Shown here: positions 8,134 through 15,832 of the stretch, one piece after another
Layout: every line of letters begins with the position of its first letter
Position numbering within the stretch: the first letter of the stretch is position 1
Origin: Streptomyces himastatinicus ATCC 53653
Lineage (GTDB): Bacteria; Actinomycetota; Actinomycetes; Streptomycetales; Streptomycetaceae
Reading direction: 5' to 3'
Assembly (NCBI RefSeq): GCF_000158915.1
Contig: NZ_GG657754.1
Coordinates: 5,415,837-5,457,051, forward strand
DNA: 41,215 bases
Position numbers and translations under genes: made by a program
The notes under the pieces: generated by a model
What the model was told of the DNA's origin: nothing
Database searches by the model: none
Seen by the model: only the letters and a program-made list of their open reading frames with translations

Positions 8134-8964
8134 TCAGTCCGCGATGAGTCCCTCGCGCAGCTGGGCCAGGGTCCGGGTGAGCAGCCGGGAGACGTGCATC
8201 TGGGAGATCCCGACCTCCTCGCCGATCTGGGACTGCGTCATGTTGGCGAAGAAGCGGAGCATGATGATCTGGCGCTCGCGCGGGGGCAGTTTGGCGAGGA
8301 GCGGCTTCAGCGACTCGCGGTACTCCACACCCTCCAGGGCGCTGTCCTCGTACCCGAGCCGGTCGGCCAGCGAGCCCTCGCCGCCCTCGTCCTCCGGGGA
8401 GGGGGAGTCCAGCGAGGACGCGGTGTAGGCGTTGCCCACCGCGAGCCCGTCGACCACGTCCTCCTCGGAGACGCCGAGCGCCGTGGCCAGCTCGGTGACG
8501 GTCGGGGAGCGGTCGAGGGTCTGGGCCAGCTCGTCGCTGGCCTTCGTGAGCGCCAGTCGCAGCTCCTGAAGCCGCCGCGGGACGCGCACCGACCAGCTGG
8601 TGTCGCGGAAGAAGCGCTTGATCTCGCCGACGACGGTCGGCATCGCGAAGGTCGGGAACTCCACGCCGCGTTCGCAGTCGAAACGGTCGATGGCCTTGAT
8701 CAGGCCGATCGTGCCGACCTGGACGATGTCCTCCATCGGCTCGTTGCGGCTGCGGAACCGGGCCGCCGCGTAGCGCACCAGCGGAAGGTTCAGCTCGATG
8801 AGCGTGTCACGTACATAGCCTGCTTCCTCGCTGTCCCGGTCGAGTGCGGCAAGCCGCAGGAACAGGGAGCGGGAGAGGGTGCGGGTGTCGATGGCGTCGC
8901 AGTCGTCAAGCACGTGCGGTGCGTCGTTGGTGAGCACCTTCGAGCTGCCCAGTTCTACGGACAT
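8134..8964 (-). CDS. RNA polymerase sigma factor, SigB/SigF/SigG family (SigN position)
   Basis: 276 aa group 3 sigma factor. Region 2 carries [21 protein letters not shown] and IGLIKAIDRFDCERGVEFPT; region 3 and the region 4 HTH ([20 protein letters not shown]) follow. AAGGGGGT lies four bases before the chosen ATG; the frame stays open to 9015. Its partner at 9148-10002 looks like SigF, and in S. coelicolor I recall sigN and sigF being neighbours in this order, so this is probably the sigN counterpart. Such factors direct stress and development genes and are usually controlled by anti-sigma proteins; none is encoded beside it. Confidence 0.9.
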   Translation of the reverse strand: MSVELGSSKVLTNDAPHVLDDCDAIDTRTLSRSLFLRLAALDRDSEEAGYVRDTLIELNLPLVRYAAARFRSRNEPMEDIVQVGTIGLIKAIDRFDCERGVEFPTFAMPTVVGEIKRFFRDTSWSVRVPRRLQELRLALTKASDELAQTLDRSPTVTELATALGVSEEDVVDGLAVGNAYTASSLDSPSPEDEGGEGSLADRLGYEDSALEGVEYRESLKPLLAKLPPRERQIIMLRFFANMTQSQIGEEVGISQMHVSRLLTRTLAQLREGLIAD

Positions 8965-9147
8965 GCCACCCCCTTGAGGTCGCGGACGGATCCCAGTTGC
9001 GCTCTCCGCGTTCAAACGCAGCCTCCCCCTGAATACCGGAGGTCGGGCCGCGGCAAACGCGACTCCAGCAGAATGTCACATGTCGGCAACACGCTGTAGC
9101 GCCATGTCGACATTACAGCGCCGAAGGGGCGGGGTGGGGGTCCCTCG

Positions 9148-10002
9148 TCACGATGACGGTTCGATCCGATTTGCGGATCTCAGCCTGGCGAAGCTGCGGG
9201 ACAGCAGCCGGGACACATGCATCTGTGAGACACCCAGTTCGGCGCTGATCTGAGATTGAGTCAGATTGCTGTAGTAACGGAGCAAAAGAATACGCTGCTC
9301 GCGCTCGGGCAGCTGTACGAGGAGGTGGCGCACCAAGTCGCGGTGCTCGACTCCGGCGAGCGCCGGGTCCTCGTAGCCGAGCCGGTCGACGAGCCCCGGC
9401 AGCCCGTCGCCCTCCTGGGCGGCCTCCAGCGAGGTGGCGTGGTACGAACGCCCGGCCTCGATGCAGGCCAGCACCTCGTCCTCGCCCAGGCCCAGCCGCT
9501 CGGCGATCTCGGCGGTGGTGGGTGAGCGGCCGTGCAGCACGGTCAGGTCCTCGGTCGCGCCGTTGACCTGCACCCACAGCTCGTGCAGCCGGCGCGGTAC
9601 GTGCACGGTGCGGACGTTGTCGCGGAAGTAGCGCTTGATCTCGCCGACGACGGTCGGCATCGCGAAGGTGGGGAACTGGACGCCGCGCCCCGGGTCGAAC
9701 CGGTCGATCGCGTTGATCAGGCCGATCGTGCCGACCTGGATCACGTCCTCCATGGGCTCGTTGCGGCTGCGGAAGCGGGCGGCGGCGTAGCGGACCAGCG
9801 GCAGATTGGCCTCGATCAGCGCATCGCGCACCCGGTTGTGCTCGGGGGTGCCGGCGGTGAGGCCGGACAGTTCGGCGAAGAGCACCTGGGTGAGGGCTCT
9901 GGCGTCAGCCCCGCGGCTTCTGCCGCTCTCGCTGCCGCCGTCACCTCTGCCGCCATCGCCTCGGGGCGGGGTTCTGGGCGCGGTACGGGCCGACACGGTC
10001 AC
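9148..10002 (-). CDS. sigF: sporulation/stress sigma factor SigF
   Basis: 284 aa, GTG start with GAAGGGG six bases upstream. After a short Gly/Arg-rich leader the segment [15 protein letters not shown], then region 2 ([32 protein letters not shown]), region 3 ([11 protein letters not shown]) and the region 4 HTH ([20 protein letters not shown]) match my memory of Streptomyces SigF closely. SigF acts late in spore development in S. coelicolor. It is 70% or so like its downstream neighbour by eye, so the two are paralogues in tandem with separate leaders (183-base gap). Confidence 0.88.
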   Translation of the reverse strand: MTVSARTAPRTPPRGDGGRGDGGSESGRSRGADARALTQVLFAELSGLTAGTPEHNRVRDALIEANLPLVRYAAARFRSRNEPMEDVIQVGTIGLINAIDRFDPGRGVQFPTFAMPTVVGEIKRYFRDNVRTVHVPRRLHELWVQVNGATEDLTVLHGRSPTTAEIAERLGLGEDEVLACIEAGRSYHATSLEAAQEGDGLPGLVDRLGYEDPALAGVEHRDLVRHLLVQLPEREQRILLLRYYSNLTQSQISAELGVSQMHVSRLLSRSFARLRSANRIEPSS

Positions 10003-10197
10003 GCCACCCCTTCACGATGTACTCACCCGGCAAAGCGGTCATAGCATCACAAGACATGTGCACTGTGTGCAAGCACCGCTTTACTACGTGTTGGTGGCGA
10101 AATTGCCCCATGCTGGGACAGGTGCTTCCGCCAGTACTCGGAAGGCGGAGCCGGTGATCACCCGGGTGCTGATCCCGGGCGGGTGTCCCGGCCTCGG

Positions 10198-10362
10198 TCA
10201 GTTGACCAGTTCGCTCATGAACTCCCCGACGCTCTTCGCGGCCTCCGATATGCCCTCGAACCCCACCTGGACGAGATCGGCCGCTCGTGCCGGGGTCTGG
10301 ATGATCGTGTACAGCACGAAGACGATCAGCATGTAAAGCGCGATTTTCTTCGCCTGGGCCAT
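10198..10362 (-). CDS. 54-aa small protein upstream of sigF
   Basis: A short open frame with strong coding character: MAQAKKIALYMLIVFVLYTI, then a polar amphipathic C terminus ending in SELVN. One transmembrane helix occupies residues about 7-21. GGGAGAGG precedes the ATG by about ten bases. It lies 195 bases upstream of sigF on the same strand. The hydrophobic N-terminal anchor plus cytoplasmic tail (or the reverse) would place it in the membrane. I do not know its function. Confidence 0.7.
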   Translation of the reverse strand: MAQAKKIALYMLIVFVLYTIIQTPARAADLVQVGFEGISEAAKSVGEFMSELVN

Positions 10363-10558
10363 CTCGTACTGCCTCTCCCGCCGTGTCCCCTGAGGTAATC
10401 GCGGCGGAGTCTATCCACACCGCACAAGGATCAGTCTTATCAGTCCGATCATCTGGCAGGTGATCCACAGGTGCGGACTCCGTGGAGTGGGCGCCCGGGC
10501 GACGATGGGTGGACTCTGGAGAGGGGCGGGGCATCGAAGGCCGTGGAGGGAGGCGGAG

Positions 10559-11584
10559 ATGCGGGTGGGTGTGCTGACAGGCGGTGGCGACTGCCCTGGG
10601 CTGAACGCGGCGATCCGCGGCATCGTCCGCAAGGGCGTCGAGGTGCACGGCTTCGACTTCGTCGGCGTGCGGGACGGCTGGCGCGGCGCCATCGACGGCG
10701 GGATCGTGCCGCTGGACGTGCCGGCCGTGCGCGGCATCCTGCCCCGCGGCGGGACCATCCTCGGCTCGTCCCGCACCAACCCGCTGGCGAGCGAGGACGG
10801 GGTGCACCGGGTCCGGGAGACGCTCGCCGACTATGACGTGGACGCGCTGATCGCCATCGGCGGCGAGGACACGCTCGGGGTCGCCGCGGCCCTCGCGGAC
10901 GAGGGGATCCGCGTGGTCGGCGTGCCCAAGACCATCGACAACGACGTCGCGGGCACCGACAGCACCTTCGGCTTCGACACCGCGGTCAACATCGCCACCG
11001 AGGCCATCGACCGGCTGCACACCACCGCCGAGTCCCACACCCGCACCCTGGTCGTCGAGGTGATGGGCCGCCACGCGGGCTGGATCGCCCTGTACTCGGG
11101 CATCGCGGGCGGCGCCAACGTCATCCTCATACCCGAGCAGCCCTTCGACGTCGACCAGGTCTGCGGCTGGGTGGAGGACCGCTTCAAGATCAGGTACGCC
11201 CCGATCGTGGTGGTGGCGGAGGGGGCCGTGCCGAAGGAGGGTCAGATGGTGGTCAAGGACTCGGCGCTGGACGAGTTCGGCCATGTGCGGCTGTCCGGCG
11301 TCGGGGAGTGGCTGGCCCGGGAGATAGCCGACCGCACCGGCAAGGAGGCCCGCACCACCGTGCTCGGGCACATACAGCGCGGCGGTACGCCCAGCGCGTT
11401 CGACCGCTGGCTGGCCACCCGCTTCGGGCTGGGCGCGGTCGACGCGATGAAGGATCGGGAGTTCGGCGTCATGGTCGCGCTGCGCGGTACGGACATCGTG
11501 CGCGTACCGCTCGCCGAGGCCGCGTCCGGGATCAGGACCGTCGACCCCGCGCTCTACGCCGAGTTCGGCGTGTTCTTCGGCTGA
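10559..11584 (+). CDS. pfkA: 6-phosphofructokinase, pyrophosphate-type signature
   Basis: 341 aa, full length. Motifs: nucleotide/PPi loop VGVLTGGGDCPGLNAAIRG at the N terminus, GGEDT at 101-105, PKTIDND at 123-129, MGRHAGW, and LGHIQRGG. The residues that separate ATP from PPi enzymes are Asp104 and Lys124 (ATP enzymes have Gly104, as in E. coli PfkA). Both PPi-type residues are present, as in the Amycolatopsis PPi-PFK. It is therefore predicted to make fructose 1,6-bisphosphate from fructose 6-phosphate and PPi, reversibly. The ATG at 10559 follows GGAGGGAGGCGGAG and begins the conserved domain directly. Confidence 0.92.
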   Translation: MRVGVLTGGGDCPGLNAAIRGIVRKGVEVHGFDFVGVRDGWRGAIDGGIVPLDVPAVRGILPRGGTILGSSRTNPLASEDGVHRVRETLADYDVDALIAIGGEDTLGVAAALADEGIRVVGVPKTIDNDVAGTDSTFGFDTAVNIATEAIDRLHTTAESHTRTLVVEVMGRHAGWIALYSGIAGGANVILIPEQPFDVDQVCGWVEDRFKIRYAPIVVVAEGAVPKEGQMVVKDSALDEFGHVRLSGVGEWLAREIADRTGKEARTTVLGHIQRGGTPSAFDRWLATRFGLGAVDAMKDREFGVMVALRGTDIVRVPLAEAASGIRTVDPALYAEFGVFFG

Positions 11585-11718
11585 GGGGGGAGATGTGACC
11601 AATCGGAGAGGGGCGACGGGGGGCTGGGCCGGCATGGGCTGAGACGGGCTGACGAGGGGCTGGACTGACGGGAGCTGGGCCGAGAGGGGCTGACGGGGGT
11701 GAGGGCGTAGGTCCGTGG
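11585..11718. repeat. G-rich short direct repeats between convergent pfkA and usp
   Basis: This 134-base gap repeats variants of GGGGCTGGGC and GGGGCTGACGGG several times. No gene is seen. It separates convergent genes and could slow both transcripts, but no clean hairpin was found. Confidence 0.35.
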
Positions 11719-12585
11719 TCAGGCGGGGTGCGGTACGACGACCACCGGGCAGTGCGCATGGTGCAGCACCGCGTGCGCGACCGGGCCGAGGCGGCGCTCG
11801 GCCACCCGTGGGCTCGTGCGGCGTCCGACGACCAGCAGCCGGGCCCGCTCCGACGCCCGTACCAGCGCCTGCGCCGGGCCCAGGAGCACCACATCCGGCA
11901 CCACCGCGACCTGCGGGTACTCCTCCCGCCACACCCGCAGGGCGTCGGAGACCACCTGGCTCTCCTGGTCCTCCCACAGGCCGCGGTCCTCCTCCAGCAC
12001 GGTCAGCATCCAGGCGGAGGGCGCTGCTGGGGGCAGCTCCCAGGCGTGTACGACCCGCAGCAGGGCGTTCCGCTCCCGGGCGGCGCGGAAGGCGAAGCCG
12101 ATCGTCTCGTCCGCCGGGGCGTGCGCGGTGAAACCGACCACGACCTCGTCCGCGTCCGGCGCCCGCGCCGCCGGGTCGGGCACCGTCACGACGGGGCAGT
12201 CCGCGGTGGCCGCCACGTGCAGCGCCACCGAGCCGACCGCGAGGCCGTCGAAACCGCCCCAGCCGCGCGCCCCGACGACCAGCAGTGCGGCGTCCGCCGC
12301 GGCCGCGAGCAGGGCCTGCTCGGGTTCGGCGTCGGCGTGCACCCCCTCGACGCCGAGGCCGGGGTGGCGGGTCATGAACTCGTCGGCCGTCCGTCGCAGC
12401 ATCTGCTCGCCCACGTGCTGCCAGGCGTCCACCCCGGGCACCGGGGAGACCCTGCGCGGCAGCGGGGGACACGCGTGCGCCAGCAGCAGCCCCACCCCGC
12501 GGCGCAGCGCCTCCCGCGCGGCCCACTCGGCCGCCACCAGGCTGCGTTCTGAGCCGTCGACGCCCGCGACGACAGGGCCGGTCAT
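11719..12585 (-). CDS. universal stress protein, tandem UspA domains
   Basis: 288 aa with two Usp domains. Domain 1 (about 3-140) has the nucleotide-binding pattern G-x2-G-x9-G-S within VVGARGWGGFDGLAVGSVAL. Domain 2 (about 150-288) is weaker (VVGRRTSPRVAERRLGPVAH), lacking the last Ser. The ATG follows GGGAGAAGG by three or four bases; an upstream extension of the open frame has no coding character. Tandem Usp proteins bind ATP and are commonly induced by hypoxia or dormancy signals. It is divergent from the DUF6777-like gene over a 278-base region. Confidence 0.87.
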   Translation of the reverse strand: MTGPVVAGVDGSERSLVAAEWAAREALRRGVGLLLAHACPPLPRRVSPVPGVDAWQHVGEQMLRRTADEFMTRHPGLGVEGVHADAEPEQALLAAAADAALLVVGARGWGGFDGLAVGSVALHVAATADCPVVTVPDPAARAPDADEVVVGFTAHAPADETIGFAFRAARERNALLRVVHAWELPPAAPSAWMLTVLEEDRGLWEDQESQVVSDALRVWREEYPQVAVVPDVVLLGPAQALVRASERARLLVVGRRTSPRVAERRLGPVAHAVLHHAHCPVVVVPHPA

Positions 12586-12863
12586 CGCCTTCTCCCTCCC
12601 GGAGCGCGGATAGGGTTTTGCGTTTAGTCTAGATACGAGGGATTTATCCGCGATGTTCGGAGAGTCCTCTCCACAGAACCGCGAGGGGCAGCGGCCGCCC
12701 CCGGTCCGGGCCACCGGACCGGGGGCGGTTCTGCGTACCGCCGGGTCCCGCGGATGGGGGTGCCGGTCACGTCCCCCGAAGGTGGGGGCGGATCCCGGGT
12801 TTTCGGGGGACGCGGCGGTGTGCGGGGCGAGCGCAGGATGGGGACGACGGAAGGGAAACGGAC
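12586..12863. other. divergent intergenic region with strong hairpin
   Basis: No gene seen. An AT-rich patch near 12615-12655 (TTTAGTCTAGATA) is the likely promoter zone for the leftward usp gene. A strong hairpin occupies 12695-12728. Confidence 0.5.
12674..12733. repeat. 15-bp perfect hairpin with overlapping alternative stem
   Basis: Inner stem: 12695-12709 pairs perfectly with 12714-12728 around GCCA. Outer stem: CAGAACCGC (12674-12682) pairs perfectly with GCGGTTCTG (12725-12733). The two stems share 12725-12728, so they compete at their base. Both flanking genes point away, so it terminates neither; it is in the leader of one of them or belongs to an unannotated RNA. Confidence 0.6.
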
Positions 12864-14093
12864 ATGCGCTCGATCTCATGGCATCTCACCTCGCGCCGAT
12901 CAGGACTTGCCGCCGGATCCGTCGCCGTCGTGTCCGCCGTGGCGGTCCTGGGGACGGTCACCCCCTCCGGTCGGGCCGCGGCGGTGGAATACCGCCGTGA
13001 ACCGGTCGGGAAGACCTCGGTACCGGCGTTCACCCAGGCCGTCGGCCACGACCGCAGACATGTGGTCTCGCCCTCCAACGGGGGCCGGGCCTTCCAGGGC
13101 GACACCCCCGGGCTCTACTCCGGGGTCCCGGGCCGGAAGCCCTGTGACCGGCAGGAGCTGATCCGTGACCTCAAGGCGACCCCGAAGAAGGCCGCCGCCT
13201 GGGCCCGGGTCCAGCACATCCGGCCGGAGCGCATACGGGCCTACGTCCACCGGCTCTCCGGCGTCGTCCTGCGGTCGGACACCTACGCCAGGACGTACGG
13301 CTACCAGGGCCGGGTGAAACCCGCGGCCACCGTGCTCCAGGCGGGCACCGCGGTGCTCGTCGACAAGCGGGGCATGCCGGTCGTGAAGTGCGCCTCCGGC
13401 AACCCCATCAGGGCGGCGGCGCCGAAGAAGAACGCCGAGCCGACGTTCACCGGCCCCGAGTGGTCCGGCTTCTCCCGGAACGCGGTCACCGTCATCCGCC
13501 CCGCCCCGGACGCGGTCAAGAAGATCACCGTGGTGACGATCGGGAAGTCGGAGCTGTTCCGGCGGGTGATCGGTGACGCCAAGGGCAAGAAGGCGCGGGA
13601 CGCGGTGATCTCCCCGGCCCACTACCCGAAGTACCTGGCGATGCCGGGCGAGCAGAACGCCCCGAACCTGGCGGAGGCGCCGAAGAGCATCAAGCGTCAT
13701 TCGCCGCTGGGCCTGGAGACCATCCGACCGTCCGAGACCACATCGGCGGAGCCGTCCCAGCCGACGGATCAGTCCCAGCAGCCCACGGATCCGGGCCAGC
13801 AGCCCACGGATCCGGGCCAGCAGCCCACGGATCCCGGGCAGCAGCCGTCGGACCCGGCCCAGCAGCAGCCCCCGCCGCCGCCCAACCAGCCGCCGTCCGA
13901 CCCGGCTCAGCAGCAGCCGCCGTCCCAGCCGCCGTCCGACCCGGGACAGCAGCCCCCACCGCAACAGCAGCCCCCGCCGCAGCAGCCGACGGACCCGAAC
14001 CAGCAGAACCAGCAGCAGCAACCCCAGCCCCCGCCGCCTCCGCAGCAACCGCCCCCGCCACCCCCGCCCCAGCAGCCGCCGCCCCAGCAGTAG
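12864..14093 (+). CDS. secreted DUF6777-like protein with Pro/Gln-rich tail
   Basis: 409 aa. A long Sec-type signal peptide (SGLAAGSVAVVSAVAVLGTV, cleavage near SGRAAA) precedes a folded domain at about 80-205 that I recognise as DUF6777-like from CDRQELIRDLKATPKKAAAW, YVHRLSGVVLRSDT and GTAVLVDKRGMPVVKC. Residues about 285-409 are Pro, Gln and Asp-rich low-complexity, including three 7-residue repeats QQPTDPG, and presumably span the cell wall. GAAGGG precedes the ATG. A strong terminator follows the stop. Function of the family is unknown. Confidence 0.78.
   Translation: MRSISWHLTSRRSGLAAGSVAVVSAVAVLGTVTPSGRAAAVEYRREPVGKTSVPAFTQAVGHDRRHVVSPSNGGRAFQGDTPGLYSGVPGRKPCDRQELIRDLKATPKKAAAWARVQHIRPERIRAYVHRLSGVVLRSDTYARTYGYQGRVKPAATVLQAGTAVLVDKRGMPVVKCASGNPIRAAAPKKNAEPTFTGPEWSGFSRNAVTVIRPAPDAVKKITVVTIGKSELFRRVIGDAKGKKARDAVISPAHYPKYLAMPGEQNAPNLAEAPKSIKRHSPLGLETIRPSETTSAEPSQPTDQSQQPTDPGQQPTDPGQQPTDPGQQPSDPAQQQPPPPPNQPPSDPAQQQPPSQPPSDPGQQPPPQQQPPPQQPTDPNQQNQQQQPQPPPPPQQPPPPPPPQQPPPQQ
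13776..13838 (+). repeat. three 21-bp tandem repeats in the Pro/Gln tail
   Basis: Units start at 13776, 13797 and 13818 and encode QQPTDPG three times; the third differs near its end by one base. In-frame unit length means copy-number change would alter tail length without breaking the gene. Confidence 0.85.
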
Positions 14094-14110
14094 CCTTCGG
14101 GGCCGCGCAT

Positions 14111-14143
14111 GAAGGAGCCGTCCCGGCCCGGGACGGCTCCTTC
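14111..14143 (+). terminator. strong terminator after the DUF6777-like gene
   Basis: Perfect 16-bp inverted repeat (arms 14111-14126 and 14128-14143), beginning 18 bases after the stop codon. No U-tract follows. Confidence 0.8.
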
Positions 14144-14167
14144 GTCCGGTTACTGCATGCTGTGCGC

Positions 14168-14233
14168 ATGTCTTCAGAAGCCATAGCCGCCTTACGCGAG
14201 GTCCACGACCTGCTGACGACTTTCGACGCATGA
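14168..14233 (+). CDS. 21-aa leader-type ORF with a TTA codon
   Basis: MSSEAIAALREVHDLLTTFD plus one Ala. Predicted as one amphipathic helix. It contains a TTA leucine codon, rare in Streptomyces and dependent on the bldA tRNA. Its TGA overlaps the ATG of the next ORF (ATGA), a layout that couples translation. No clear Shine-Dalgarno. It could be a regulatory leader peptide or the remnant of a longer gene. Confidence 0.35.
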   Translation: MSSEAIAALREVHDLLTTFDA

Positions 14234-14379
14234 ATCGCCGGGGGATCTTCGTCGCCTGGGCGGGGCTGTGCCTGGCCGGTGTCGCCGCCACCGCCGCGCT
14301 CAACGCCGAGCCGTACACGGGCCGGCCGGAGTCCCCCGCCGGGAAGACCGTGGCCTGTGGGGAAAGTGAGGCGGGCTGA
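14230..14379 (+). CDS. 49-aa small membrane or exported protein
   Basis: Starts inside the stop of the 21-aa ORF. It begins MNRRGIFVAWAGLCLAGVAA, which is a signal-anchor or signal peptide, then a short polar tail with one Cys (VACGESEAG). Third-position G/C is high, supporting real coding. No homologue is recognised. Confidence 0.42.
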   Translation: MNRRGIFVAWAGLCLAGVAATAALNAEPYTGRPESPAGKTVACGESEAG

Positions 14380-14445
14380 GCCACGCGCACACCATGGTGC
14401 GGCACCGACGGGGCGCCGCGGCGCGGCCGTCCGGACCAGAGCCGT

Positions 14446-14685
14446 CTAGAACGGCATGCGGCCCCGGGCGCGGCGGCCCGCGGAGCCACTGCGGCCAACT
14501 GCCTTGGAGCTGCTGCGGAACGGCTTGCTGAGGATCCGGCCCAGGAGGCCGGGGGCCTTGCTGCCCGCGCGTGTGCCGACGCCCAGGGTGCGCTGGGTGC
14601 CCCGTTCGGGGTGGCGGGACAGGCGCGGGACGAAGAAGGCCAGCACGGCCAGAACGACGCAGATGCCGACGATGGCGAAAATCAT
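14446..14685 (-). CDS. small membrane protein, DUF6411-like
   Basis: 79 aa. One transmembrane helix (IFAIVGICVVLAVLAFFVP), then a basic tail with SRHPERGTQRTLGVG, GLLGRILSKPFRSSSKAVG and the ending RARGRMPF. I recall near-identical small Streptomyces proteins labelled DUF6411; that label is from memory. GAGGAG lies about nine bases before the ATG. Topology would be a short external N terminus or cytoplasmic basic tail; function unknown. Confidence 0.72.
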   Translation of the reverse strand: MIFAIVGICVVLAVLAFFVPRLSRHPERGTQRTLGVGTRAGSKAPGLLGRILSKPFRSSSKAVGRSGSAGRRARGRMPF

Positions 14686-14848
14686 GGTGAAGCACTCCTC
14701 TGTGAGGCGTTGGTGCCGAGTACCCACCCCGCCCGACCGCATGCCGCCCGGGCCCCGCCCGCATCGCGCCCGTAATTCCGCCCGTATTCCGTTGCCCTGC
14801 GCGAGAATTGTCTTTCCGTGCCGCTCCGTGACATGGAACGATCGAACG

Positions 14849-15799
14849 ATGACCGATTTCATGACATCAGCGCATATCGCCCGTCGCGCCTCCGCCGCAG
14901 TCGACGCCGCCGTCGGAGCGGGCCGGGATCTCGGGCTCACCGTGACCGATGCCGCGGTCCTCCACGACCTGTTCTCCGTCGTCGTCCACCTCGCGCCGTC
15001 CCCGGTGGTGGTCCGGGTCCCCACCGTCCTGCCGCACTCCGCGGACCTCGACTCCCAGGCGCGCCGCCAGCAGACGGAACTGGACGTCACACAGTGGCTC
15101 GCGGACCAGGGAACCCCCGTGATCCCGCCGAGCCCGCTCGTGCCGCGGGAGCCCGTTCGGCGCGACGGGTTCTCGATGACGTTCTGGCAGTTCGTCGAGG
15201 AGGACCGGGGCAAGGAGGCCGACTACGCGGCGAACTCCGAAAGCGTTGCCGACCTGCACGCCGCGATGCGCGCCTACCCGGGCCGGCTGTCGTTTCTGTC
15301 CGCGGCCGAACCGCAGTTCGTCGCGGAAAGCCTCGCTCTGCTCGAAAAGCACCCCGACCTGATCGGTCCGGCCGATCTGGACCGCGCACGCCGCGAGTGG
15401 CAGGTACTGGCACCCCTCACACGCTCCCGCGCGGCGTTCGGGGAGGCCTTCCCGGGGGTCGAACTCCAGCCCATCCACGGCGACTCGCCGCCCGCGAACA
15501 TCTTCGCCGGGGTGCACGGGGACCTCTACGCCGACTTCGAGCTGGTCACGTCAGGCCCCGTCGAGTGGGACCTGGCCGCCCTCGGCCCCGACCTCGAAGC
15601 CGCCTACAACCGCGGCGCGCAGCGCAACGGGATGAGGACGCTGAACCAGGACGTCCTGGGCTTCGTGAACGCCGTGGGCATGCTGCGGGCCATCGCCTGC
15701 CTCGCGCTCACGCCGCAACTGCCCGCGCTGGTGGAGTACGTGACACCGGCCGTCGACCAGTGGCGGACGATGCCGTTCGCCGGGGGCCTGGCCGACTGA
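14849..15799 (+). CDS. aminoglycoside phosphotransferase (APH) family enzyme
   Basis: 316 aa kinase-like protein. The catalytic loop is HGDSPPANIF (Brenner-type HGDxxxxN) and the following DFE within YADFELV supplies the metal-binding Asp. The N-terminal lobe is short but complete. Such enzymes phosphorylate aminoglycosides, macrolides, choline or homoserine; nothing here identifies the substrate. The ATG at 14849 has only a weak ribosome site. It is the first gene of the accessory block and is convergent with the GNAT gene, 33 bases apart. Confidence 0.8.
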   Translation: MTDFMTSAHIARRASAAVDAAVGAGRDLGLTVTDAAVLHDLFSVVVHLAPSPVVVRVPTVLPHSADLDSQARRQQTELDVTQWLADQGTPVIPPSPLVPREPVRRDGFSMTFWQFVEEDRGKEADYAANSESVADLHAAMRAYPGRLSFLSAAEPQFVAESLALLEKHPDLIGPADLDRARREWQVLAPLTRSRAAFGEAFPGVELQPIHGDSPPANIFAGVHGDLYADFELVTSGPVEWDLAALGPDLEAAYNRGAQRNGMRTLNQDVLGFVNAVGMLRAIACLALTPQLPALVEYVTPAVDQWRTMPFAGGLAD

Positions 15800-15832
15800 T
15801 CCCGGCAGTGTGGACGGCGCCGACGGCACGGC

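Noticed and set aside
9941..12526. 861-codon minus-strand frame across sigF, pfkA and usp
   Set aside because: Low-complexity Arg/Gly/Ala translation overlapping three well-supported genes; no ribosome site.
13740..14090. CRISPR-like repetition
   Set aside because: The repeats are in-frame Pro/Gln codons with no spacers of constant length; it is a protein tail.
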